Shown in pieces: positions 7,779-14,162 of a stretch of DNA of 14,162 nt. Both the position numbers and the translations under genes were made by a program. The stretch is from contig CAYUQI010000027.1 in NCBI GenBank assembly GCA_964446935.1, forward strand, positions 1 to 14,162, in the 5' to 3' direction. Each line of letters opens with the position of its first letter. Positions within the stretch are counted from its first letter, which is position 1. This DNA comes from UASB124 sp964446935. GTDB lineage: Bacteria > Babelota > Babeliae > Babelales > RVW-14. The notes beneath the pieces are model-generated. The model was given only the letters and a program-made list of their open reading frames with translations. It did not search any database and was not told where the DNA came from.

Positions 7779-8497
7779 TGAAACCTCAACCACTGTTTTT
7801 ATGTATACAAGCAACCTATTCTTCAGCAACCATAGCCTTGTATCAAGGCAATCAATGTTTGTCTGCCAAGAGCAACAACGATACAAAAGCTAGCTCTCAT
7901 CTTATTCCTCTCATCGAAGTTCTTCTTCATCATCACTCATATTCATTACAAGATCTTTCCTTTATTGCCATCGATAAAGGTCCTGGTGCCTTTACATCAC
8001 TTCGTGTTGCCATAGCCACGGTCAATGGCATTGCCTTTGCTCATCACATACCACTTATTGGTGTTGATAGCCTCGATGCATTAACACACGATGTGCAAGA
8101 AACACATCAACAACATCCGATCATTGTTCCCCTGCTCAATGCTTACAATAATGATGTGTATTATCAGATTGTTGAACAAACCCAACAACAAAACAGTATT
8201 CATGAAAAGGGATGTAAAAAAATAGATCTTGTATTGGCCACGCTGCAGGAAACATTCTCAGATCGTTCAATTATTGTCACCGGCAATGGCGCAACACTAC
8301 ATCAGAATTTGATTAAGGAAACACTCCCGGCAACTGTTCATTTTTATGATCAACCAACGCCAACTATTAATGCTATCGCTATATTAGCATTAGCAGCCTT
8401 CAACCGTAACGAGCCGCCGATCTATAAACTGGAACCGTTATATCTTAAATCACAATATTTTGCTATCAGACCGAAGCAGAACGCAAAGAACTCCTAA
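7778..8497 (+). CDS. tsaB: TsaB, tRNA threonylcarbamoyladenosine (t6A) biosynthesis protein
   Basis: TsaB is the inactive ASKHA-fold partner of TsaD; with TsaE they place threonylcarbamoyl on A37 of ANN-decoding tRNAs in the cytoplasm. Family signatures are the HLIPLIEVLL helix (41-50), the IDKGPGAFTSLRVAIATVNGIA block (65-86, matching GPGSFTGLRIG) and the following IPLIGVDSLDAL (91-102). The length of 239 residues is normal. The first strand has IQATYSSATIALY where many homologues have IDTS, acceptable because TsaB need not bind metal or ATP. Its ATG overlaps the stop of the zinc-ribbon gene. Its last 32 bp overlap the 3' end of the convergent rsmE. tsaD and tsaE are not in this window. Confidence 0.93.
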   Translation: MKPQPLFLCIQATYSSATIALYQGNQCLSAKSNNDTKASSHLIPLIEVLLHHHSYSLQDLSFIAIDKGPGAFTSLRVAIATVNGIAFAHHIPLIGVDSLDALTHDVQETHQQHPIIVPLLNAYNNDVYYQIVEQTQQQNSIHEKGCKKIDLVLATLQETFSDRSIIVTGNGATLHQNLIKETLPATVHFYDQPTPTINAIAILALAAFNRNEPPIYKLEPLYLKSQYFAIRPKQNAKNS

Positions 8498-9092
8498 GAG
8501 CACCTAAACAAACCATTGCCGCATCACACGATCGCAACATCGTTGGTGTTAACGCACAACGAACGAACTTGTTATCATTAAGTAGTTTCATTTCTGTATC
8601 TGCAAAACCACCCTCAGGCCCAATGACAACATGAATTGACTGTGCCGATACTTTGACAAGATCATTAAGCACGGTGAGCAATGATTTGCCATCCGGATCA
8701 CAATACAATCGGTATGATGAAGCAGGTGATGAGGTACATATACTATCCATCGATTGTGGTTCATTGATAGTTGGCAAACAGAATTGCTTAGATTGTTCGC
8801 ATGCAGCAATCATAACATTGCGCACACGCTCAAGCTCTTTGCTCCCTTGCCACGAGCGTTGCGACTTNNNNNNNNNNNNNNNNNNNNNNNNNNNNNNNNN
8901 NNNNNNNNNNNNNNNNNNNNNNNNNNNNNNNNNNNNNNNNNNNNNNNNNNNNNNNNNNNNNNNNNNNGGAGTAAGACGAATGACATTAATAACACGGTGA
9001 AATAGATCCTTATCCACAAATGTGTAACTATCACCTTCATGTAATAACGGTAGTCGAGGATAGAAAACAGCAAAGATATGTTTTTCTGACAT
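8466..9092 (-). CDS. rsmE: RsmE, 16S rRNA (uracil1498-N3)-methyltransferase, interrupted by an assembly gap
   Basis: RsmE is a SPOUT-class, SAM-dependent enzyme that methylates N3 of U1498 in 16S rRNA. The N-terminal 41 residues match the PUA-like domain (MSEKHIFAVFYPRL, then HRVINVIRL). After the gap, 133 residues include MIAACEQS, the knot motif VVIGPEGGFADTEM and LTPTMLRSCDAA near the end. The usual LRTETA is here LRSCDA, an unusual loop in the SAM-binding knot. ATG at 9092 is preferred; the frame also opens from a TTG at 9140 inside the upstream gene, adding 16 unlikely residues. About 175 residues are visible against about 240 for the family, so the gap probably hides about 200-225 bp. 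With 100 N the halves happen to be in frame. The ATG lies 5 bp after the upstream stop, so these two genes form an operon. Confidence 0.9.
   Translation of the reverse strand: MSEKHIFAVFYPRLPLLHEGDSYTFVDKDLFHRVINVIRLTXXXXXXXXXXXXXXXXXXXXXXXXXXXXXXXXXXKSQRSWQGSKELERVRNVMIAACEQSKQFCLPTINEPQSMDSICTSSPASSYRLYCDPDGKSLLTVLNDLVKVSAQSIHVVIGPEGGFADTEMKLLNDNKFVRCALTPTMLRSCDAAMVCLGALRSSLRSASV
8868..8967. other. Assembly gap (100 N) inside rsmE
   Basis: Exactly 100 N, the same placeholder length as the gap in comM. Flanks encode VIRLT(P) and KSQRSW of RsmE, about 70 residues apart in family members, so the real length is probably 200-225 bp. Confidence 0.95.
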
Positions 9093-9097
9093 ACTTC

Positions 9098-9661
9098 TCA
9101 CGATAGATTTGGTGTCGCCTGATGACTCTTGTGGTACCAATAGATAATCAGCCCGGTTGTAATAAGTGATACAACAATAAGACCTGTTATATATTTCTTC
9201 TTATGTTCAGCAACATGCACCGTAACCGTATTACTTGCTGCAACAAGCCGATCGATAACATCATCCCATACAAGCATGGTATCTTCATATAAATCATGTG
9301 CCCACTGTTTGAGCACCTCCTTAGTAGCACCAAGCTTAATCATGACATACGTCCAAATAAGGCGAATCTTATCCTTGACTGTTGGTTGATTGGTTTCCTC
9401 AAGCTTTTCAAGCTCTGCAGGATCAAGAGCCATCACATCACCAAAATCAGTAAGCATAAGATCATCAACAAGCATTTGTTCATTGTCGACAACTACTGTT
9501 GTATGAACAGGCATAACCTGTTCATTGCCAACGACTGCCATTGTGTCAGTAGAAACAACATCTGTTGTACCAGTAGAAAGAACATCGAGTGATGCCTCTT
9601 GGGCACAAAGATGACTATACAAAAGGGCTATGATCCCTATAAAAAATACACCATATCTCAT
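9098..9661 (-). CDS. Small exported single-pass membrane protein with internal duplications, 187 aa
   Basis: Residues 1-20 form a signal peptide (likely cleavage HLCA|QEA), and residues 158-175 (ITGLIVVSLITTGLIIYW) form a membrane helix flanked by KKK and by HK. The bulk should therefore lie outside the inner membrane with a short C-terminal tail inside. The segment just after the signal peptide carries two small duplications: an 8-residue one (DVLSTGTT / DVVSTDTM, 26-41) and a 14-residue one around VVGNEQ / VVDNEQ (43-66). A helical region follows (80-150). No family recognised. The start has a good ribosome site (AAGGGAAGAG, 4 nt spacer). rsmE follows 5 bp after its TGA, so the two share a transcript even though their roles seem unrelated. 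Confidence 0.78.
   Translation of the reverse strand: MRYGVFFIGIIALLYSHLCAQEASLDVLSTGTTDVVSTDTMAVVGNEQVMPVHTTVVVDNEQMLVDDLMLTDFGDVMALDPAELEKLEETNQPTVKDKIRLIWTYVMIKLGATKEVLKQWAHDLYEDTMLVWDDVIDRLVAASNTVTVHVAEHKKKYITGLIVVSLITTGLIIYWYHKSHQATPNLS
9477..9527 (-). repeat. Second short duplication, period 42 bp, in the same gene
   Basis: TGTTCATTG occurs at 9477-9485 and 9519-9527, exactly 14 codons apart, and encodes the NEQ core of the VVGNEQ / VVDNEQ repeat. The surrounding codons are similar but have drifted, so it looks older than the neighbouring 24-bp repeat. Confidence 0.55.
9547..9586 (-). repeat. 16-bp tandem repeat, period 24 bp, in the small membrane protein gene
   Basis: CAGTAGAAACAACATC (9547-9562) recurs as CAGTAGAAAGAACATC (9571-9586), 15 of 16 identical and 24 bp apart. 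It encodes the 8-residue repeat DV(L/V)ST(G/D)T. The near identity of the DNA suggests a recent expansion. Confidence 0.75.
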
Positions 9662-9754
9662 TTCACTCTTCCCTTACAATGTTTTCCTTTACCTTTCATC
9701 AATTTCTCCTATACCATAAGTCTAGTCGATTTGCCGATAAAAGAGAAATTTTAC

Positions 9755-9760
9755 AAGGAG
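9755..9760 (+). promoter_or_regulatory. Ribosome binding site of gpmI
   Basis: AAGGAG, 7 nt before the ATG at 9768, fixes the gpmI start. The 106-bp spacer 9662-9767 must hold divergent promoters for gpmI and the small membrane protein, but no pair of boxes in it is convincing. Confidence 0.8.
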
Positions 9761-9767
9761 TGGGCTT

Positions 9768-11345
9768 ATGTCTGATGTAACAATGCTCGTTATTTTAGAC
9801 GGATTCGGATACCGTGCAGCACGCAACGGCAATGCTATTGCTCATGCAAAAATGCCATTCTGGAATTTTTTATGCACGAACTACCCAACGGCCCTACTTA
9901 ATGCATCAGGTGACGCAGTCGGCCTTTTGGATGGTTATATGGGCAATTCAGAAGTAGGTCACCTCACCATTGGTGCTGGTCGCGTTATCCCATCACCCCT
10001 AAAAAAGTTTCACGACGCAATTGATAATGGATCCTTTTTTAACAATAAAACACTGATTGAAAAGTTGACCAAACTTAAGCACACGAACGCATCATTGCAT
10101 CTTATGGGTTTGGTTTCAGATGGAGGTGTCCATAGCCACGAATATCATCTGCAAGCACTCATAAAGCTTGCTCATCAGATAGGTATCACCAAAGTATTCA
10201 TCCATGCATTTCTTGATGGCCGTGATACACCGCCAACGTCAGCAGCTACCTATCTGGACCGATTGGAAAAACTCTGCACCTCACTCGACTGTGGCACTAT
10301 TGCAAGCATTCATGGACGATTTTATGCCATGGATCGTGACAAAAACTGGGAACGCACCAAGACTTCCTATGATCTTTTATGTGGAATCAATACTCCCGCC
10401 ATCCGATACACGTCATGGCGCGACGCATTGTCTGATGCATATAAAAACAATACTACCGATGAGTTTGTCACTCCGCAGCTCCTTACCCCTGATGGCATCA
10501 TCAAACCAGGTGATGGCGTCATCTTCTTTAATTTCAGACCGGATCGCGCACGGCAACTGACAGAAACATTCATCAATCAATCCTTCCAGCACTTTGCCAA
10601 CCCACGTAATACCGGCAACAAATCATTACTGTTTTTTATTACGGCCACGCGCTACCAAAAGGAATTCGATCGCTACAATAACGACATTATCTTTGAACAA
10701 GACACTATTGATCACACCCTTCTTGACGAAATAGCAGAACAAACCAAACATGATCCCAAACGAGTTTTTTTGATTGCCGAAACGGAAAAATATGCACATG
10801 TAACGTATTTTTTCCGTGGCATGAAAGACATCCAGCTTCCTCAGGAGAATCGCATCTTAATTCCATCAATCAAAGCGAGAAGCTATGCGGCAACCCCTGA
10901 AATGGCTGCACCCATTATCACCGAAACGCTCATTGAATCTTTACAAAAAAATCCGGCATTTTTTTATCTGATTAACTATGCCAATGCTGATATGGTAGGG
11001 CATTCTGGTGATTTTGCAGCCACCATCAAAGCCTGTGAAATCCTTGATCAACAGCTAGCTGCACTCTATCATAAAGTAGTAGAACAATTGGACGGCACAC
11101 TTATCATCACGGCTGATCATGGTAACGCAGAAGAGAAAATAGACGAGCATGGCAACCCACGCACTGCACACACGTGCAATCCGGTACCATTCATTGTTGT
11201 ACATGGCCGTAAAGAACATACGGTCGGACCACTTAAACCTTTTCAAGAACCAGCTCTGCTAGGGTTAGCACACATTGCTCCAACCCTACTAACGATCATG
11301 GGATTAAAGATTCCGCAAGAAATGGAAAAGAAAATGATTGTGTGA
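9768..11345 (+). CDS. gpmI: 2,3-bisphosphoglycerate-independent phosphoglycerate mutase
   Basis: The enzyme interconverts 3- and 2-phosphoglycerate in glycolysis through a phosphoserine, using two Mn ions. All family landmarks are present: D11 in VILDGFG; S61 in MGNSEVGH, the phosphorylated serine; H122 in VHSH; D150, R152 and D153 in FLDGRDTPP; R184 in GRFYAMDRD; R257 and R260 in NFRPDR; K341 in EKYAHVTYF; metal ligands D408 and H412 in NADMVGH, D450 and H451 in ITADHGN, and H468 in TAHTCNPVP. The length of 525 residues is near the usual 510. The start has AAGGAG 7 nt upstream. Its TGA at 11343-11345 abuts the stop codon of the convergent gene with no spacer. A degraded copy of its last 14 codons lies at 12007-12051. 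Presence of gpmI implies at least the lower half of glycolysis. Confidence 0.97.
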   Translation: MSDVTMLVILDGFGYRAARNGNAIAHAKMPFWNFLCTNYPTALLNASGDAVGLLDGYMGNSEVGHLTIGAGRVIPSPLKKFHDAIDNGSFFNNKTLIEKLTKLKHTNASLHLMGLVSDGGVHSHEYHLQALIKLAHQIGITKVFIHAFLDGRDTPPTSAATYLDRLEKLCTSLDCGTIASIHGRFYAMDRDKNWERTKTSYDLLCGINTPAIRYTSWRDALSDAYKNNTTDEFVTPQLLTPDGIIKPGDGVIFFNFRPDRARQLTETFINQSFQHFANPRNTGNKSLLFFITATRYQKEFDRYNNDIIFEQDTIDHTLLDEIAEQTKHDPKRVFLIAETEKYAHVTYFFRGMKDIQLPQENRILIPSIKARSYAATPEMAAPIITETLIESLQKNPAFFYLINYANADMVGHSGDFAATIKACEILDQQLAALYHKVVEQLDGTLIITADHGNAEEKIDEHGNPRTAHTCNPVPFIVVHGRKEHTVGPLKPFQEPALLGLAHIAPTLLTIMGLKIPQEMEKKMIV

Positions 11346-11993
11346 TTAAAACGCAAGCTTGGCCGTTTTCATTGCTCCATACAAAATATAAAATACCATC
11401 GCAGAGAATGTAATCAGTTTTTTGTCATCAAACACTGCTTGAGCTTGTTTTAATTTGTCATTAGCTGTTTTATATCCGAAATAGGAACGGTTAAGCTGAC
11501 TCGATTGTAATTCATCGATGCAAATTTTAATCTCTTTTGTAACATCCTTGTTCTTTTGTATTTTATTGAGCCACTGCAAAACTATCGTAATCTGCGGAAC
11601 ATAAGATTCAAGGGCCGTTTCAAGATCTTCACGATTAGCAATAAACTTCTGCACAAATACCGATTGAAAATAATCAACATCAAGCGATGGTATATATTGC
11701 ACCTCGCCTAAGGAAGGAAACTCTTTATTAGGAAGTTTTTTAACAGCCTCTAATACCTTCTCATGGGTAGTAAGATTGAAATAAAGCATGCCCTCACCTG
11801 ATATCAAACTTATAAAACGACAGATTTTGCAATACTGATCAACAGCAAGATTATCATCATTGGATGAGTGAGCCTCCAATGTCCAACACTCAAAATCATC
11901 AGAAGGTTTGATAGTAGGTTTGACGGCAGCCATGGAATCAACAAAGAAACACGCAGCCAAACAGACAACCATCGAAATAATCACTTTTTTCAT
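11346..11993 (-). CDS. Exported protein of a tandem paralogous pair, copy 1, 215 aa
   Basis: The N-terminus MKKVIISMVVCLAACFFVDSMA is a signal peptide, so the product is exported. The protein is clearly related to the neighbouring 253-residue copy. The best block is RFISLISGEGMLYFNL (59-74) against KFISLVSGNGMIYFNL, followed by KEFP, LDVDYFQ, and the C-terminal LITFSAMVFYILYGA (193-207) against LITFAAMMFYILYNA. That last stretch is hydrophobic and may be an amphipathic or membrane helix. The family is unknown to me. The ribosome site AAGGAG (12006-12001) lies on the strand opposite the junction with the gpmI-tail relic, 7 nt before the ATG. No promoter fits in the 39-bp spacer, so it is probably transcribed from the upstream copy. 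It abuts the gpmI stop. Confidence 0.82.
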   Translation of the reverse strand: MKKVIISMVVCLAACFFVDSMAAVKPTIKPSDDFECWTLEAHSSNDDNLAVDQYCKICRFISLISGEGMLYFNLTTHEKVLEAVKKLPNKEFPSLGEVQYIPSLDVDYFQSVFVQKFIANREDLETALESYVPQITIVLQWLNKIQKNKDVTKEIKICIDELQSSQLNRSYFGYKTANDKLKQAQAVFDDKKLITFSAMVFYILYGAMKTAKLAF

Positions 11994-12006
11994 AAGCCAA
12001 CTCCTT

Positions 12007-12051
12007 GGACTAAAGATTCCGCAAGAAATAGAAATAAAAATTATTCTATAG
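12007..12051 (+). pseudogene. Relic of the gpmI 3' end (last 14 codons and stop)
   Basis: Aligned without gaps to 11301-11345 (constant offset of 706 bp), 36 of 45 bases are identical, including a 19-base perfect run (TAAAGATTCCGCAAGAAAT). In the gpmI frame it reads GLKIPQEIEIKIIL then TAG, against GLKIPQEMEKKMIV then TGA in the real gene: 10 of 14 residues the same and the stop in the same place. Homology fades just left of 12005. The remnant is too short to encode anything. The 3' end of the 253-residue gene on the other strand now overlaps it (12041-12051). Confidence 0.85.
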
Positions 12052-12802
12052 ACCGCTTAACAAATTTAAACATAATCCCTGCATCATTTATTGCATTATA
12101 TAAAATGTAAAACATCATAGCAGCAAATGTTATAAGCCGTTCATCGTTGAAGGCTTGTTGTTTTTCTCGAAATTTTGCAAGTGCTGTTTTATATGATGTG
12201 TCACCATGAACGCGAAGCGTTATCAATGTATTAATACAAGATTCGCAATCTTTAATGTCTTTTATTATCACATCTTTTGTATCACTATCAGTTGTTATTG
12301 TTTCGAGCCAATGAAAAGCTTTCACAATTTGCTCAATATACAATGCAAGCCCCTTCTCCAATTTGCCACAATTTTCATGGAATTTAGGTTCAAATATTGC
12401 CTGGAAGACCTCAACATCAAGTGCACTTGCAAATCGTTTTGGTATAAAATTAGACCCATATTTTGATAACGTTTCTTTTTTGTCATCAGCGCTGCTCACT
12501 GAAATACTACTAACAGAGGCCCTCCGACTAAATGTCTGCAATCTACCCTTTCGAGGAAATTCTTTTGGTGAAAGTTTTTCAACCATATCCAATAAATTTT
12601 CATTTGAGGCAAGATTAAAATAAATCATGCCATTGCCCGACACTAAGCTTATAAACTTTCGAATAAGGCCATATGAAGTAGGATTATTAAGACATTCTTG
12701 AATAGTATGTTCCTTTATTTGTCCATACATATCATCCATGGAATATGCATCAAAGGGACTTACCGCCAAACATACTGCTAGCAAAATAATTACTTTTTTC
12801 AT
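12041..12802 (-). CDS. Exported protein of a tandem paralogous pair, copy 2, 253 aa
   Basis: ATG at 12802 is chosen because it gives MKKVIILLAVCLAV, matching the signal peptide of copy 1. The frame opens further up (GTG at 12871, ATG at 12814), but those starts lack a ribosome site. The block KFISLVSGNGMIYFNL (49-64) and the C-terminal LITFAAMMFYILYNA (223-237) align with copy 1. Two differences stand out: a 34-residue Ser- and Lys-rich insertion (about 90-123, with ASVSSISVSS) and an 8-residue C-terminal extension (KFVKRSIE) that runs into the gpmI relic. The ribosome site is weak (GATGGG, 7 nt). It is upstream of copy 1 in the transcript and probably carries the ancestral promoter region. 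Function unknown; secretion is inferred from the signal peptide. Confidence 0.8.
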   Translation of the reverse strand: MKKVIILLAVCLAVSPFDAYSMDDMYGQIKEHTIQECLNNPTSYGLIRKFISLVSGNGMIYFNLASNENLLDMVEKLSPKEFPRKGRLQTFSRRASVSSISVSSADDKKETLSKYGSNFIPKRFASALDVEVFQAIFEPKFHENCGKLEKGLALYIEQIVKAFHWLETITTDSDTKDVIIKDIKDCESCINTLITLRVHGDTSYKTALAKFREKQQAFNDERLITFAAMMFYILYNAINDAGIMFKFVKRSIE

Positions 12803-12886
12803 ACACAAGCCCATCAAACAACGACCAACTACTGATTTCCGTACACTTGTAAGGGGATCGTAAAATATCACAATCTTAAAAGAAAT

Positions 12887-12917
12887 AATATAGAAATTAA
12901 CACGATTAAAGCCTCAA
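12887..12917 (-). promoter_or_regulatory. Weak promoter candidate for the paralog pair
   Basis: On the minus strand TTGAGG (12917-12912), 19 bp, TATATT (12892-12887), about 85 bp before the ATG at 12802. The spacing is long and the region AT-rich, so the match is tentative. The 148-bp spacer 12803-12950 contains no gene and no clear terminator for the gene to its right. Confidence 0.3.
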
Positions 12918-12950
12918 CTCTTATCTTTTACGTTTCTTAGAGCTGTTTGT

Positions 12951-14162
12951 CTATGTAACAATCAAATAATAATCTTCCAGCGGGGCTTGAGGATTAAGAA
13001 ATTGCTTAATATTTGATGCATAACATCTCATCCCTGGTTGATCATAGTATTTTTTATAAAACGCTTGTTCTTTATGATCACCATCCCCCTGCGCCCAATA
13101 TAATAATGAGGTTACTTTGACATTAAAACGCGGAACTTGACCAGATCCTTCAATACCATCAAAAACGCTATATAGTTTATCTACAATTAACTGCGCTGTT
13201 GCTTTCCCTGGATTGGCATAAATTACAATGATAGGTAAATTACGTCCTTGATCATTTATCTTGTAATTAACCTTAATCACAGCAATAGCATTGTAGAGCT
13301 CTTTATCATCTTCCATCGCTTGCAAAAGTTTAATGGTAACTGCTTCAATATCTCTATCGTTTGGCATCAAATGAATTTTATATAGCTGAACAAGATCATC
13401 AAGCTTGCGTTCAAGAACAGGGTTACGAAGATCCTTACGATCATCATCCAAATTCATTTGACAAATTCCATTATCAATTGCCTGAATACTTAGATTATCA
13501 TTCCTGTAATTATGCGATGTAAAAAACCATGCCCACGATTGTGACTGAAAACGATTATAATCATAATTATCAACCACATCATGACCAATGATACTCACCT
13601 GAGCGATAACCAATAATCGTAATTTTCGTATAAATTCTTTTGCTTTTTGATCCATCTCATCCTGAGGCGCGTCATACAAATCATCAAAAGATGCAATCCG
13701 TTTAATTGCTTTTCGACGCTGCTCATCAAACGATTCAATATTGTCATTACCTAACAACGATTTATGCATAAGCATTTCATTATGATATATAAAACGCCCC
13801 ATCATTTCATGGTACATTTCATCAAGTTGATCAAAAAAAATAGGATACTCTTCTTTACAATCATGCAGTTGCTGCTCGGATATTCGGGAAAACTGTTCTT
13901 CGAATCCTTTCTTATGAGCATTTTCCTGCCATATTGTTTCATCATCAAAAATCATATATTCATACGTGCTGGCATTTGTATCAATATCCTCAGCAGCAAA
14001 TATTTCTGGCCTGCGCAGCAATTTCTGTTTTTCATCTAAAACCTTTATAGATAGTGATTCCCCCGGTCTTTTAAACACAACTGCACAACCATCTGGTGGT
14101 AAAAACTTTAAATATTCAATTCGTTTTTTGGCAGCGTGTTTTTTTCTTCCCGGAATATTTTG
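12951..14162 (-). CDS. Large unrecognised protein, 5' end cut by window edge, at least 403 aa
   Basis: The frame stays open from the TAG at 12951 to the right edge. The part before 14078 is also open, and its residues (GRKKHAAKKRIEYLKFLPPDG) look like normal coding sequence, so the start lies outside the window and the GTG at 14078 is not a start. The visible chain is charged and mostly helical, without signal peptide or membrane segment in view. The C-terminal third (about 305-380) has alternating hydrophobic strands (NLPIIVIYANPG) and a polar, glycine-rich block GSGQVPRFNVKV then LLYWAQGDGDHKEQ (339-366) that looks like a conserved functional core. NPGK is not a complete Walker A motif. No family recognised. 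It may be read into the paralog pair downstream, since no terminator is seen. Confidence 0.75.
   Translation of the reverse strand, partial: QNIPGRKKHAAKKRIEYLKFLPPDGCAVVFKRPGESLSIKVLDEKQKLLRRPEIFAAEDIDTNASTYEYMIFDDETIWQENAHKKGFEEQFSRISEQQLHDCKEEYPIFFDQLDEMYHEMMGRFIYHNEMLMHKSLLGNDNIESFDEQRRKAIKRIASFDDLYDAPQDEMDQKAKEFIRKLRLLVIAQVSIIGHDVVDNYDYNRFQSQSWAWFFTSHNYRNDNLSIQAIDNGICQMNLDDDRKDLRNPVLERKLDDLVQLYKIHLMPNDRDIEAVTIKLLQAMEDDKELYNAIAVIKVNYKINDQGRNLPIIVIYANPGKATAQLIVDKLYSVFDGIEGSGQVPRFNVKVTSLLYWAQGDGDHKEQAFYKKYYDQPGMRCYASNIKQFLNPQAPLEDYYLIVT

Larger units (their letters stand above)
11301..12802. repeat. Tandem duplication of [gpmI 3' end + exported-protein gene]
   Basis: Unit 1 (about 11301-12004) holds the gpmI tail followed by the leftward 215-residue gene. 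Unit 2 (about 12005-12802) holds a 45-bp gpmI-tail relic followed by the leftward 253-residue paralog. Gene order, orientation and the tail-to-tail junction are repeated, so one event copied both. The copies are diverged in DNA, so the event is not recent. Confidence 0.8.

Noticed and set aside
11868..12110. Plus-strand 80-codon open frame covering the gpmI relic
   Set aside because: It is in a different frame from the relic, lacks a ribosome site and lies opposite two convincing genes.
12903..12950. Terminator after the right-edge gene
   Set aside because: Only a 4-bp CTCT/AGAG pairing with a large loop and no T run.
1..14162. CRISPR array, tRNA or rRNA gene, insertion sequence, prophage or toxin-antitoxin module
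   Set aside because: No regularly spaced repeats, cloverleaf, transposase or other hallmark was seen on reading both strands; almost all of the DNA is accounted for by the listed genes.

Overview
The window looks like part of a draft assembly from a small, AT-rich, host-associated bacterium. The best guess is a Candidatus Dependentiae (TM6)-type genome. That is an inference from the mixture of compact housekeeping genes and many unrecognised proteins with Sec signal peptides, not from a marker gene. Two runs of exactly 100 N (3036-3135 and 8868-8967) are assembly gaps, and each interrupts a conserved gene.

Left part (1-5771), all on the minus strand: a Cys-rich exported protein cut by the left edge; a 427-residue exported protein with its own promoter and terminator; acpS (holo-ACP synthase) 4 bp behind comM/yifB (Mg-chelatase-like AAA+ ATPase, gapped); and upstream of these a secreted or membrane-anchored serine hydrolase with a visible Ser/Asp/His set. 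The hydrolase, comM and acpS point the same way and may form one transcription unit.

Middle (5772-9767): a divergent promoter region of about 250 bp leads to an exported coiled-coil protein. Next comes a 60-residue zinc-ribbon protein joined to tsaB by a TAATG overlap. TsaB is a tRNA t6A37 modification factor. Its 3' end overlaps the 3' end of the convergent rsmE (16S rRNA m3U1498 methyltransferase, gapped). rsmE follows, 5 bp downstream, a small single-pass membrane protein that carries two sets of short internal duplications. So three translation or RNA-modification players sit beside envelope proteins.

Right part (9768-14162): gpmI (cofactor-independent phosphoglycerate mutase, all catalytic residues present) points right. 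It meets, stop to stop, a leftward tandem pair of paralogous exported proteins. Between the two paralogs lies a 45-bp degraded copy of the last 14 codons plus stop of gpmI. This shows that the pair arose by tandem duplication of a unit of roughly 0.7 kb that included the gpmI tail. This is the clearest structure in the window that ordinary gene calling does not explain. A further unrecognised minus-strand protein runs off the right edge.

No tRNA, rRNA, CRISPR array, transposase or phage gene was seen. No dedicated defence or mobile system is supported. The novelty lies in the lineage-specific exported proteins (eight of the thirteen genes) and in the duplication history.
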